From NCBI GenBank assembly GCA_949288955.1, contig CASEMS010000017.1, positions 1-60,043 on the forward strand: DNA of 60,043 nt. Reading direction: 5' to 3'. Each line of letters begins with the position of its first letter. Within the stretch, counting starts at the first letter, position 1. The notes beneath the pieces are model-generated. The model made no database searches and was not told the DNA's origin. It was given only the letters and a program-made list of their open reading frames with translations. Position numbers and translations under genes: made by a program. The stretch is from an uncultured Lentisphaeraceae bacterium (GTDB lineage: Bacteria; Verrucomicrobiota; Kiritimatiellia; RFP12; DVOR01). Below are positions 1 to 6,906 of this stretch, one piece after another.

Positions 1-110
1 TCGTCCACTACCCCCGCACCCCCCGAAAGGTCCCCTGACCCATGCGTATTTTCCAAGCAATCCCCCGCGCCCTGCGCAATTCTATTGACATTCTACACGG
101 AGACCTTTTG

Positions 111-248
111 ATGACGCTCGTCGTCGCCATCGCCGTCACCGTCTTCGTCTTCTTCCGGTGCCGGTCAATCCTTGAAGAAAAAGATGAGCCAGCGCAGCAC
201 CATCTCACTGCACAGCAGGGCCAGCAAAATCCGGTCCAAACTCCTTAA
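111..248 (+). CDS. possible small single-span membrane protein
   Basis: A 45-residue reading frame starts at ATG 111 with a GGAG-type ribosome binding site about 8 nt upstream. The first 15 or so residues are strongly hydrophobic (MTLVVAIAVTVFVFF), followed by a charged, Gln-rich tail. It overlaps the 3' end of the minus-strand gene at 165-542, so at most one of the two is fully real in the overlap. I do not recognise a family. It would fit a small phage membrane protein given the prophage-like context, but that is a guess. Confidence 0.2.
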   Translation: MTLVVAIAVTVFVFFRCRSILEEKDEPAQHHLTAQQGQQNPVQTP

Positions 249-542
249 AACCCACCGCCCACACGCCACCCCTGCACGCTTCACACGCGCACCAGGCCGC
301 CGGGCAGCCGCCTCCGCACGCGCCACGTCCAGCGCCGCGTGCCCCTCCGCCGTCAACCCCACGACAAGCATCATGCACGGCACACCTCCATTCCCGTATA
401 TAACACCGCTATCCGAAAGCTCAACCCACCCTCGCTGAAAAGCCTCCAAACCATCCTGAAAGCTCCCGTCTCCAGCCGTCAGCTGGAAAAGAACGCCACC
501 CTTCGCACGCGTCAGCAGCGCCTCCATCGATTCCGTCATCAT
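165..542 (-). CDS. hypothetical protein, C-terminal hydrophobic segment
   Basis: This 125-residue frame starts at ATG 542, with GGAGGA a few nt upstream on the minus strand; in-frame ATGs at 539 and 527 are alternatives. The protein has a soluble N-terminal half with a short hydrophobic patch (PCMMLVVGL, about residues 56-64) and a basic middle. It ends in a hydrophobic stretch (ILLALLC...LRWLIFFF, about 104-123) that could be a membrane anchor. I do not recognise the family. It lies in the same orientation as the two hypothetical genes that follow at 566-1990, so the three may be one cargo operon of the adjoining prophage remnant. Function unknown. Confidence 0.45.
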   Translation of the reverse strand: MMTESMEALLTRAKGGVLFQLTAGDGSFQDGLEAFQRGWVELSDSGVIYGNGGVPCMMLVVGLTAEGHAALDVARAEAAARRPGARVKRAGVACGRWVLRSLDRILLALLCSEMVLRWLIFFFKD

Positions 543-565
543 CGCATCCTCCGTCCCAGTCGTCC

Positions 566-1504
566 TTAGTCTGCCGGTTCGCTCGAGCGGATGGCTCGCA
601 GAGTGATTTGCTTATAAACGCGGTCGCCGCCCGCATTGCGCACATAATCCAGCGTGATGTCGGCGCGGTAGACGGCTGGGCCGAGGTTGGAACGGTCGAA
701 CCCATTTGGGAAACGGATGGGCAACCGACGATCTGAGACCGCCGGCACAATGGCAAACCACCCTTTGTCGATTTTGTCCATGTCGCACGCCCGGATCTTG
801 AGCTCGGTGTTCTCCAACTCTTGCGTGAGCGGCGTTTGATCGTCCTTCTCGTGAAGTGTGGTGGGGATGGCGGCGACCTCGGCGGCCTCAAGCAGGCGCG
901 TCACCTCATTCCCTGCGCCAATCAGGTCAATTGGGCAAGACGCGTCACCAGTCCAGGAGGGGCGCACAAGTGTGCTCGCCGCATAGGCATTCTTTCTCTT
1001 TTGCGACTGCTCAAAAAGGCGCTTCAGTTCTTCCGGCGGCAATCCGATGGTGACGTTGCCATCAGCGATGATGGCCTGCGCTCCCGCCTCAAGCGTGATT
1101 TTGCGGGAGGCATCGGTGCCCCCGAGTAATCCAAGGGCGTTCAGCCCCCAAATGGCACCGCCGCAAAGCGCAAGCTTGAGGATTGGGTGAAGCATTGGGA
1201 GGCGCCTTTCAATCTCCGAAATCCCGGTTTTCTCTTTGACCTTTTGCATCCATGCCCGCGCATCCTCCGGAGAATCGAAGAAAAAGCACGCAAGGAGTTC
1301 ATCGCACAGGCTTCCCTGCTTGATGGAGCTGACGTAGCATGCCACGCGGGTGGGACCGTGCTTCTTGTCATATGCACGCAAAAAGGGGAGCGTGCTGGGC
1401 AAGAGCTTGGAGAGCCCATCCAGGGAGGCGATCACATCCTCCACGCACAAGGGACGGTTGATATTGTAGCGGATTGTCAGCGGGTATTCAAGAATGTTGC
1501 TCAT
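566..1504 (-). CDS. hypothetical protein, 312 aa, one predicted membrane segment
   Basis: The ATG at 1504 is chosen because AAAGGA lies just upstream; a TTG six codons earlier is less likely. The N-terminal 100 residues look like a compact soluble domain (LEYPLTIRYNINRPLCVEDV onwards). A hydrophobic segment follows around residues 108-130 (ILKLALCGGAIWGLNALGLL), then a soluble C-terminal region. The gene is noticeably less GC-rich than the core genes to the right, consistent with acquired DNA. I do not recognise the family. It sits 54 nt after the 143-residue gene at 1559-1990, probably co-transcribed. Confidence 0.55.
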   Translation of the reverse strand: MSNILEYPLTIRYNINRPLCVEDVIASLDGLSKLLPSTLPFLRAYDKKHGPTRVACYVSSIKQGSLCDELLACFFFDSPEDARAWMQKVKEKTGISEIERRLPMLHPILKLALCGGAIWGLNALGLLGGTDASRKITLEAGAQAIIADGNVTIGLPPEELKRLFEQSQKRKNAYAASTLVRPSWTGDASCPIDLIGAGNEVTRLLEAAEVAAIPTTLHEKDDQTPLTQELENTELKIRACDMDKIDKGWFAIVPAVSDRRLPIRFPNGFDRSNLGPAVYRADITLDYVRNAGGDRVYKQITLRAIRSSEPAD

Positions 1505-1558
1505 CTCATCGTCCTTTCTCAAGAGTCCTTCGTGCCCTTCGTGGCCTTGGCAAAGGGT

Positions 1559-1990
1559 TCATCGGAAGAGCCAGCCAATGAAGGCCGAAACAAGCGCACC
1601 CGCCGTAAAACAAATGGCCGTCCATAAGCACGCCTTGATACGGTGCCACCATGAAGCCTCGCGGCGTTCCCGCTCCAACCGCGCCAGCTCCATGCGCCCC
1701 TTGTAGGTGATGAGAAAGTCGTAATATAGAACGGGTTGCTCGGACTGTGCGTCAACATATTGGCGTGGTATCGTGACCACCAAGTCTTCTTTTGACAACT
1801 CAGCGACATGATCTTGAAACCCAATGGGGAATTGAATGTCGGTGGGGAAAAAAGGCTTTGTCGAATCGTCAATATGTACAGAGGCAAATAAGCGCAACAG
1901 AACCAAATAGCGCTCGACCCCATCCGAAGCGTTCTCAAACGCTTTAAAAAACGACATGATCCAATTAGTGCTCGTCACATTCTCTTCCAC
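1559..1990 (-). CDS. hypothetical tail-anchored protein, 143 aa
   Basis: The likely start is GTG 1990, preceded by GGAGGAGAA 3 nt upstream on the minus strand. The protein is soluble for about 115 residues, then has a basic stretch (RLERERREASWWHR) and ends in a hydrophobic segment (TAICFTAGALVSAFIGWLF), the layout of a tail-anchored inner-membrane protein. No family recognised. Composition is lower in GC than the chromosomal genes further right, and it shares orientation with 566-1504, suggesting one acquired unit. Confidence 0.55.
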   Translation of the reverse strand: MEENVTSTNWIMSFFKAFENASDGVERYLVLLRLFASVHIDDSTKPFFPTDIQFPIGFQDHVAELSKEDLVVTIPRQYVDAQSEQPVLYYDFLITYKGRMELARLERERREASWWHRIKACLWTAICFTAGALVSAFIGWLFR

Positions 1991-2015
1991 AACTTCTCCT
2001 CCGTGCTCTCAAAAT

Positions 2016-2043
2016 CATTTACCATTTACCACTTACCATTTAC
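2016..2043. repeat. heptamer tandem repeat, 4 x 7 bp
   Basis: Four tandem copies of CATTTAC (third copy CACTTAC) lie upstream of the minus-strand gene at 1559-1990. In the register ACCNYTT it resembles the second heptamer array at 5026-5053. Confidence 0.8.
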
Positions 2044-2076
2044 CGCGCCGCAGGCACCGTCATTGCTTCTTGAAAA

Positions 2077-2331
2077 TCAGCCTGCGGAACTCCTCCACGG
2101 CGAATCCCCCGCTCCCGCCGCGCTCGGGCCCATGCGGTGCGGCAGCGCCACGCGCGAAACCCCCGCGTACGTGAACCCCACCGCCGCGCGTGCGGCGATC
2201 GCCGCACGAAGTACCCCCTCCGCGGAGGACGGGGCCTCCGCCACGGGCGCCGGGGAGACGGCGGTGGGCGCCGCGCACCCCAAGAGCAGAAAGAGCAGAA
2301 ACGCCGCCAAAACGCCGCACAAGCTTTTCAT
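2077..2331 (-). CDS. small predicted lipoprotein, probably frameshifted at its 3' end
   Basis: ATG 2331 (GAGGG upstream) opens MKSLCGVLAAFLLFLLLGC: a short basic start, a hydrophobic core and an LLGC lipobox, so signal peptidase II processing and lipid attachment at Cys19 are predicted. The rest is an Ala/Pro-rich linker with no recognised domain. The last 20 residues look unnatural, whereas a neighbouring frame ends at 2060 in a more protein-like tail (FAVEEFRRLIFKKQ). A single-base shift near 2125-2130 would join the two. Small lipoproteins occur among phage lysis genes (Rz1-type spanins), but the sequence does not show that this is one. Confidence 0.45.
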   Translation of the reverse strand: MKSLCGVLAAFLLFLLLGCAAPTAVSPAPVAEAPSSAEGVLRAAIAARAAVGFTYAGVSRVALPHRMGPSAAGAGDSPWRSSAG

Positions 2332-2385
2332 CGCAACCCTCACAGTTTGTGCCACAGCACCCCCAGCACCTGCGAATACGCAGAG

Positions 2386-3114
2386 TCAAGCCTCGCCAGT
2401 CGGCGGCGGTGAGTGATTGTCCTCTAAAAACGATAGCTCATTCATCTTTCGAATACGTGCTCGTATCTCTTCCAACTGTAGATACAAACTGTCAATCTCG
2501 GCATATAAATATTCTCTGATGTAATCCGTATCAAAGATTTCCTGAAGAGACACATGCACTTGACCATCTTTGACTTTATATCGAGATAAGTTTGCATAAC
2601 TCCATCCTATCGGAGGCTTCGCAGAGGTATATGGGCAAGTCTCAGGAATTACGCAAGAGGGATGTTCATCAAGATAGATGTCACGCCACGTTCCATAGCC
2701 AGGGATTTGGTCCCCCTTGACAAGACTCTCAATGAGGGATTTGAATGCATGAGTCGCTACACCCTTATGCTCTACACATAACATTTTCCAGTATTTAAGA
2801 AACTCATCATTGGTACTTATATTCTCTTGCGCAGAAAATAAAAGAGAGAGGATATCTTTTTCTTTCCGTACAAATCCCTTCCATCCCTTTTGGCGATATA
2901 TATTTGCCTTTCGGTAAATGGATTTGAGGGACATTCCTCTTAGACCTTTTCCGCTATATCTCTGAATCAGAGACGCGGCAACCTTCTTTCGTTCTTTTGG
3001 TGTAGCAGCTAGGAATTCGGAACAAATACTGCACCACAAATACACTTCCTCAAACTTCTCCTCTTTCATCTTTCGTAAAATGCGAAACTCTTCGGGTGTT
3101 ACGAACATTTTCAT
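2386..3114 (-). CDS. truncated Mu-type transposase, N-terminal region only
   Basis: ATG 3114 has GAGGAG upstream; the product is 242 aa. As I recall it, the N-terminal part of Mu-like phage transposases has a helix-turn-helix segment (here LRGMSLKSIYRKANIYRQKGWKG, roughly 58-80). This is followed by conserved phrases seen here as FLKYWKMLC, IPGYGTWRDIY and the diagnostic PPIGWSYANLSRYK (about 175-190). Full proteins run to about 600-700 aa with an RNase H-like DDE domain; that domain is absent here, so the gene cannot encode an active transposase. It might still bind phage ends. Unusually it lies on the repressor strand, 12 nt downstream of it, rather than in the early operon opposite. Low GC for the region. 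Confidence 0.65.
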   Translation of the reverse strand: MKMFVTPEEFRILRKMKEEKFEEVYLWCSICSEFLAATPKERKKVAASLIQRYSGKGLRGMSLKSIYRKANIYRQKGWKGFVRKEKDILSLLFSAQENISTNDEFLKYWKMLCVEHKGVATHAFKSLIESLVKGDQIPGYGTWRDIYLDEHPSCVIPETCPYTSAKPPIGWSYANLSRYKVKDGQVHVSLQEIFDTDYIREYLYAEIDSLYLQLEEIRARIRKMNELSFLEDNHSPPPTGEA

Positions 3115-3126
3115 AGCGCCATCTCC

Positions 3127-3507
3127 TCACTTCCCAGCCAGCTTCACCAACAGCGCTTGGATGTCCGCCAGCTGTCCGCGCAGCCGTGCCAACTCCCCCC
3201 GCAATTCGTCCCGCAGCGCCTCCGCCCAGGCCGGCGGCTCGCCCCCCGAAGGGGTTGGCGTTGCCGTGTTGTGCACACGCGCACCCGGAGACCCCACCGC
3301 CAGCGCCCCGTGATTGTCACGCAATGAAACTGCCCTACCATTGAATGAAAGATTTTCAACTTTCTTTCGAAACTTGTCAGAAAATGGGCTGGCGCCTCTT
3401 TCGACTGCTGAAATATAGGCACGCGCCATTCCAAGCGCGTCCGCTAGTTCTTGTTGTGTAAGCCCCAGACGTTCCCTAATCTCGCGGAGTGAAAGATTTT
3501 CGTCCAT
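3127..3507 (-). CDS. XRE-family phage repressor
   Basis: The start is placed at ATG 3507 (MDENLSLREIRERLG). An upstream in-frame ATG at 3558 would run through the operator repeats. Residues 5-60 form a classical helix-turn-helix (LGLTQQELADALGMARAYISAVERG), followed by a linker and a C-terminal heptad-like segment (LRDELRGELARLRGQLADIQALLVKLA) likely to mediate oligomerisation. It is divergent from the Ner-like gene at 3617, across a 109-bp region containing iterated sites. By analogy with Mu-type phages it is the lysogeny repressor controlling that divergent region, including its own gene. Fairly confident of family; the regulatory role is inferred from layout. Confidence 0.8.
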   Translation of the reverse strand: MDENLSLREIRERLGLTQQELADALGMARAYISAVERGASPFSDKFRKKVENLSFNGRAVSLRDNHGALAVGSPGARVHNTATPTPSGGEPPAWAEALRDELRGELARLRGQLADIQALLVKLAGK

Positions 3508-3558
3508 AATGAAAGATTTTCCTTGCTTGATGTAAGATTTCGTGCTACATTCTTTCAT
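3345..3558. promoter_or_regulatory. iterated repressor operator (ATGAAAGATTTTC family)
   Basis: GAAAGATTTT occurs at 3491-3500 and 3511-3520, a variant GTAAGATTTC at 3531-3540, and an inverted copy (ATTCTTTCAT) at 3549-3558. A further ATGAAAGATTTTC lies inside the repressor gene at 3345-3357. The three direct copies are spaced exactly 20 bp apart, about two helical turns, in the divergent control region. They are probably repressor sites, with the internal copy as an auxiliary operator. Confidence 0.7.
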
Positions 3559-3616
3559 GTTCTAGGGCAACTGTTGCCCTCCTACACGGACAGTATACCA
3601 AAGAAGGGACAGAGGC

Positions 3617-3823
3617 ATGCAGACAAAGAGCCGGTTGCGGCGACGCGAGACGTGGGCCGGGGTGAACGCCCTGGCGGAGGAGCTCGGGGTGAACCCCGGG
3701 ACGGTGAGCCGGGTGCTGACCGGGCAGAAGCGGAGCCTGCGCATCGAGGCGGCGGCCTTGGCGCGCGGCTGGCGGCCCGGGCGCCAGGCGGCGAAGGCGC
3801 GCGCGGCGGAGGCGGCGCGATGA
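3617..3823 (+). CDS. small HTH DNA-binding protein (Ner-like)
   Basis: This 68-residue basic protein contains a helix-turn-helix (GVNALAEELGVNPGTVSRVLTG, about 14-37) of the Ner/LacI-head type and an Arg/Ala-rich tail. It is the first gene on the plus strand after the divergent operator region. In Mu-like phages this position is occupied by Ner, which turns down early and repressor transcription. Its stop overlaps the start of the next gene (ATGA at 3820), indicating translational coupling. Confidence 0.6.
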   Translation: MQTKSRLRRRETWAGVNALAEELGVNPGTVSRVLTGQKRSLRIEAAALARGWRPGRQAAKARAAEAAR

Positions 3824-4041
3824 ACCGCGTGGGTCTGGCGCGTTTCCGCGCGCTGTCCGCCCCCCTGCCGATGGCCGGGCGTAAACGCGGGCGGCGGTGC
3901 CAGTTCCCCGAGGGGACCGTGCGGGTGAACCTGCTGGTCTCGCCGGAGACCTACGCGGCGCTCGACCGCCGGGCGCGTGCGGAGGGCCATTCCATCAGCC
4001 AGGAGGCGCGGGCGGCGCTCGACCGCCACCTGGCCCGCTGA
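3820..4041 (+). CDS. ribbon-helix-helix (Arc-type) DNA-binding protein
   Basis: This 73-aa protein is translationally coupled to the preceding gene through an ATGA overlap. Its C-terminal half (GTVRVNLLVSPETYAALDRR, then AEGHSISQEARAALDRHL) has the beta-strand/helix/helix pattern of Arc/MetJ-type ribbon-helix-helix repressors, preceded by a basic N-terminal arm. It probably binds DNA as a dimer and acts in early prophage regulation. No specific target is visible. Confidence 0.55.
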   Translation: MNRVGLARFRALSAPLPMAGRKRGRRCQFPEGTVRVNLLVSPETYAALDRRARAEGHSISQEARAALDRHLAR

Positions 4042-4073
4042 TTTTCAGAGAACCCAAACCAAAGGAGGACACC

Positions 4074-4313
4074 ATGAAGGATGAAGAGCAAGCGCCGGGC
4101 ACGGAGCGCGTCACGATCGCCGTGACGCTCGACTTCGCCGGCTTCGGCGCCAAGACCTGCACAGTGGGCATCACAAGCCGTCAGGACGAATCGCTCTCGG
4201 AGGACGCCAAACGCCTTCAGGTCGCCATGATAGTGGCAATCGGCGAGGCGATGGATAAGCTCTTCGGTGGCCTCGGCAAAGCCAAGGCCACCGCCAAAAA
4301 GGAGGAACCATGA
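4074..4313 (+). CDS. small hypothetical phage protein, 79 aa
   Basis: The start at ATG 4074 is fixed by an excellent AAAGGAGG 6 nt upstream. The product is acidic at its start, predicted beta-rich in the middle (RVTIAVTLDFAGFGAKTCTV) and ends in a Lys/Ala-rich tail. No family recognised. It overlaps the next gene by 4 nt (ATGA at 4310), continuing the tightly packed phage operon. Confidence 0.6.
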   Translation: MKDEEQAPGTERVTIAVTLDFAGFGAKTCTVGITSRQDESLSEDAKRLQVAMIVAIGEAMDKLFGGLGKAKATAKKEEP

Positions 4314-4471
4314 AAGCATTTCACGAGGAATCGTTCCGCCCGGGGCCGCTGGCGCGGTTGCTGTGGGCGTGGAAGGGGCTGCCCGCGGGCAGTCGCCGCA
4401 AGCGGTTCGCCGACGCGCTGTGGTTCTGGCTCTATGGCGACGAGGCGGCGGCCGACGCCGCCCTGCGCTGA
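4310..4471 (+). CDS. small hypothetical phage protein, 53 aa
   Basis: The product runs from MKAFHEESFRPGPL to AADAALR, stop TGA at 4469-4471. It starts inside the stop of the preceding gene, with AAAAAGGAGG upstream. It is Trp-rich and basic (LLWAWKGLPAGSRRKRF, ALWFWLYGDE). No family recognised. The packed gene order and strong Shine-Dalgarno sequence are the evidence for a real gene. Confidence 0.55.
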   Translation: MKAFHEESFRPGPLARLLWAWKGLPAGSRRKRFADALWFWLYGDEAAADAALR

Positions 4472-4497
4472 CCCCAAGGCCGCAAAGGAGACGCCCC

Positions 4498-5702
4498 ATG
4501 GCCCGCCCCATCCAAGGCGACCTCTTCGCCCCGCCGCGCGCCTCGCCCTCACCGACAAGCTCGCCGAGCTGGGCTACACGCCCGAGCCCGGCACAGCCGG
4601 GACGCTCAAGGACGCCCGCACCCTGGCGCGGCTCAACCTCGTCCTCGACACCAACCAAAAGACCGCCGCCTCGCTGGCGCAACTCGCCGAAAGCGAGGAC
4701 CCGCAGGTCGCCGCCCTCTTCCCCGCCTGGGAACTCGCCAGCGGCGGCTACCGGAAGCAGCACCGCACCGACTGGCCCCAGCGCTGGAAGGCCGCCGGCG
4801 AGCGCGTGGCCTGGCGCGGCGCAAGCCGCACCAAGATGGTGGCCCTGAAAAGCTCCCCCATCTGGCAGGCGCTGGGCGACGGCGCGGGCGGCTTCCGCGA
4901 CACCCTGGGCAACCCCTATCCGCCCTTCGCCTTCGGATCGAGCTACGAGTGGGTGCCGGTGGACCGCCTGGAGGCCAAGGAACTGGGCCTGCTCGACGAG
5001 GAGAACGGTGAACGGAAAACGGCGAACCGCTCACCGCTCACCGCTCACCGTTCACCGCGAAGCGCCGTCAGGCGCGCGGCCGCCCTCCTCATCACCGCCC
5101 TGGCCGTCCGCGCCATCCGAAACAAGGCCAAGCAGTGCCCGCAGGACGGCTCCTTCCTGGACAAGGACGGCGAGTGCCACGACCCCCGCCACGGCGGAAC
5201 GAAGGGTAAAAGCGTCACCGAAGGATACAAAGGCCGCTGTACGCAAGAGGAGGCCGAAGCGCGATTGAACACCGGGATGGATGTGCGCGGCTCAGACGGC
5301 AGGCGCATTCGTTTTGACCGTTTTGCTCGTGATCACTATCGCTTTGGCCAAAGGCGGAAGGACAACACCCCGAAGCCGGAGAATCTGGAATATCTGCCCG
5401 TGGCTGTCCTAGCCGTCCGCCAAGGCTCGCGCGAACTCAAGTTCCCGAAAGGGACGACGCCAGACTACCTGAACCCGCCGCGCGGCACGCAAGCGATCTA
5501 TTCCTTACCCTTCGAGGGCGGGATCCTGCACGTCTACGCTTATGTCGATTCCGGACTTGTCTCGGGATGGCATTTGGAGAAAGGGACAAAAAAAATGAGG
5601 GCATCGCAGCCCTCGGCAGGGGAGAACGAACTCCCAAAGGAAACCAACCATCCGGCGGTTGGCAGGCTGTCAAAGGTATCGCCTTCCGGAAAGCACCCCT
5701 GA
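4498..5702 (+). pseudogene. MuF-like head morphogenesis protein remnant with unknown C-terminal domain
   Basis: ATG 4498 (AAGGAGACGCCCC upstream) starts MARPIQGDLFAPPRA, but the homologous reading continues in another frame (LALTDKLAELGYTPEPG onwards, open to 5702). There is therefore a frameshift near 4545 and apparently a deletion of the N-terminal body. Family-like phrases follow: LARLNLVLDTNQKTAA, ALFPAWELASGGYR, KSSPIWQALGDG, NPYPPFAFGSSYEWVPVDR. From memory these match the conserved part of MuF-type head proteins in Mu-like phages (PPFDFGSGM-like motif). The last 200 or so residues (from about 5090) are different in character. MuF proteins often carry C-terminal toxin or nuclease domains, and this may be one; I see no assignable catalytic motif. 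Confidence 0.55.
5026..5053. repeat. heptamer tandem repeat, 4 x 7 bp, inside the MuF-like gene
   Basis: ACCGCTC is repeated three times, followed by ACCGTTC. A partial inverted match (GGTGAACGG) lies just upstream around 5007-5015. Because 7 is not a multiple of 3, gain or loss of a unit would shift the reading frame between the MuF-like part and the C-terminal domain. Confidence 0.8.
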
Positions 5703-5743
5703 CATCGGCATTACTATCGCATAAATCGGAAAGGAATGCAAGC

Positions 5744-6254
5744 ATGAGCGTGACGATCACGATTCCCGCGGAGCGGCTGGCCGGGTGGCAGCGGCGGTGG
5801 GCCGAGCGCATCACCCCGGGGCTTTTGGCCAAGGCCGCCGCCGGCGCCCTCCAGGCCCTCATCATGCGCCACCTCCAGAAGGTGGCGCGCGAACGCCACG
5901 ACACCGCCAACCGCCTCGGCGCCACCCCCACCGGCTTCTGGGCCGGCTCGGCCCAGGCCGTCCGCCTCCACACCCACACCAACGACGCCCCCGGCGCCAC
6001 GGCCGACGCCCCGCGCGGCGCAGGCCAAGCCCCCCGGGCCCGACGACCTCCACATCTCCGACGCCGACGCCAAGGCCATCCTCGATACCATCGCCTGGAA
6101 ACCATCCCAGTCCCTCACCCCCTCGCGTAACAACATGATAGCACAACTCGCCTCCCTCCACACGCCATCCAAGGGCTACCGTCGGCCAAACAAAACGGAC
6201 TCGCGGCTAGTCCAAAGAGACTCAGCCGCCAGGGCGGGGAGGATCGGCGGCTGA
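5744..6254 (+). pseudogene. small virion morphogenesis (gpG-like) protein, frameshifted
   Basis: ATG 5744 (AAAGGA about 10 nt upstream) opens MSVTITIPAERLAGWQRRWAERITPGLLAK. The pattern is that of short Mu gpG/virion-morphogenesis proteins, in which an N-terminal helical part (here ALIMRHLQKVARERHDTANRLGATPTGFW) is followed by a beta-rich tail. After about residue 95 the initial frame becomes Arg/His-rich nonsense. The plausible continuation (DDLHISDADAKAILDTIAWKP) lies in the +1 frame from 6042 and stops at 6252-6254. The shift coincides with a run of six C around 6030-6035. It marks the right end of recognisable prophage sequence, running directly into the chromosomal repeats at 6241. Confidence 0.5.
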
Positions 6255-6345
6255 GCCGAGATGGATCAGCCGCTGAGCCGAGATGGATCAGCCGCTGAGC
6301 CGAGGAGGATCGGCGGCTGAGGCGAGGAGACTCGGCGGCGGAGGC
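6241..6345. repeat. R1 palindromic repeat cluster (5 units, 22-bp period)
   Basis: Units begin at 6241, 6263, 6285, 6307 and 6329. The core is a 17-nt hyphenated palindrome of the type GGATCAGCCGCTGATCC, with a 5-nt spacer (usually GAGAT, GAGGA or GAGGT). The last unit overlaps the start of the 174-bp repeat R2. Confidence 0.9.
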
Positions 6346-6506
6346 TGTCGTTTCCGCGGGGACGCGAGGAAGAGCGAAGGACGGCGGGCTAACGCCGGGC
6401 GAAAGCGGCGGGGGCGAAATCGCCCCCTTGTTTCGCCCTCCCGCCCACCGCCTTCGCGCCAAAGGGGCAAGACGCCCACCCCCACAAAGCCGGGGCACTC
6501 GGCGCG
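6333..6506. repeat. R2 long direct repeat, left copy (174 bp)
   Basis: This copy matches 13046-13219 over its whole 174-bp length, same orientation, with only scattered substitutions outside one variable patch near 6468-6490. Landmarks: CGGCGGCGGAGGCTGTCG at the start and CGGGGCACTCGGCGCG at the end. The two copies bracket the type I restriction-modification genes. I see no open frame with coding character inside it. Confidence 0.85.
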
Positions 6507-6530
6507 ATGGCGGCCCTTGCTTCTCGGGTG

Positions 6531-6622
6531 TCCTTCAGGACCTTTTCGTCCTTCAAGTCTTTCAGGTCCTTTTCCGCCCGAAGGACATGAGGGACCTGAA
6601 GGATCCGAAGGACGTGAAGGAC
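6531..6622. repeat. imperfect inverted repeat built from AAGGAC-type units
   Basis: The left arm 6531-6570 is pyrimidine-rich (TCCTTCAGGACC...TTTCAGGTCCT). The right arm 6581-6622 is its near reverse complement (AAGGACATGAGGGACCTGAAG...). Each arm is itself made of short repeats of the form AAGGACNTG. A transcript would fold into a long imperfect hairpin with a loop around TTTTCCGCCC. Confidence 0.65.
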
Positions 6623-6657
6623 GGGGCCCCGCCCAAAGGTGGCGGCTGACGCAAGGC

Positions 6658-6718
6658 GGATCGGCCGCTGACCCAAGGAGACTTAGCGGCTGAGTCTCGG
6701 TGTCTCAGCCGCCGATGC
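6658..6718. repeat. R1 palindromic repeat cluster (3 units)
   Basis: Units lie at 6658-6674, 6680-6696 and 6702-6718, again exactly 22 bp apart. The middle unit is GACTTAGC-G-GCTGAGTC: both arms differ from the GGATC...GATCC form yet still pair, with one wobble. Confidence 0.85.
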
Positions 6719-6742
6719 CTTTTGGGTGGCAGGCTTTCTCTT

Positions 6743-6839
6743 TGGGCAGCGCGGGAGGCGCGGGCGGTAGGGAGCGGTCAGCGGGCGAAGCCCGCAGAGC
6801 GACCGGCGTTAGCCCGCGAGCCTCCCGTGCCCTCTTGCG
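6743..6839. repeat. R3 dispersed repeat, left copy (about 97 bp)
   Basis: It matches 40641-40736 on the same strand. The first 65 or so bases differ at about one position (TGGGCAGCGCGGGAGGCG start), and the remainder diverges moderately. It includes a GCGGGC-GAA-GCCCGC hairpin. Apart from R1, R2, R3 and the inverted repeat, I see nothing gene-like in 6255-6906. Confidence 0.85.
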
Positions 6840-6906
6840 CAGCATCAGTCGCCGATGCGAGGTGGCCCCACCGCCCATGCCCAGTGGAGTGGCCGTGGGG
6901 CTGCGG

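Noticed and set aside
2077..2331. Rz1-type spanin
   Set aside because: Lipobox and small size fit, but there is no overlapping Rz-type gene and the sequence is Ala-rich rather than Pro-rich throughout.
6241..6345. R1 repeats as part of protein-coding sequence (they translate as SAADPRWISRRSEVDQP-like repeats)
   Set aside because: The period of 22 is not a multiple of three, the frame changes every unit, and all loci are intergenic.
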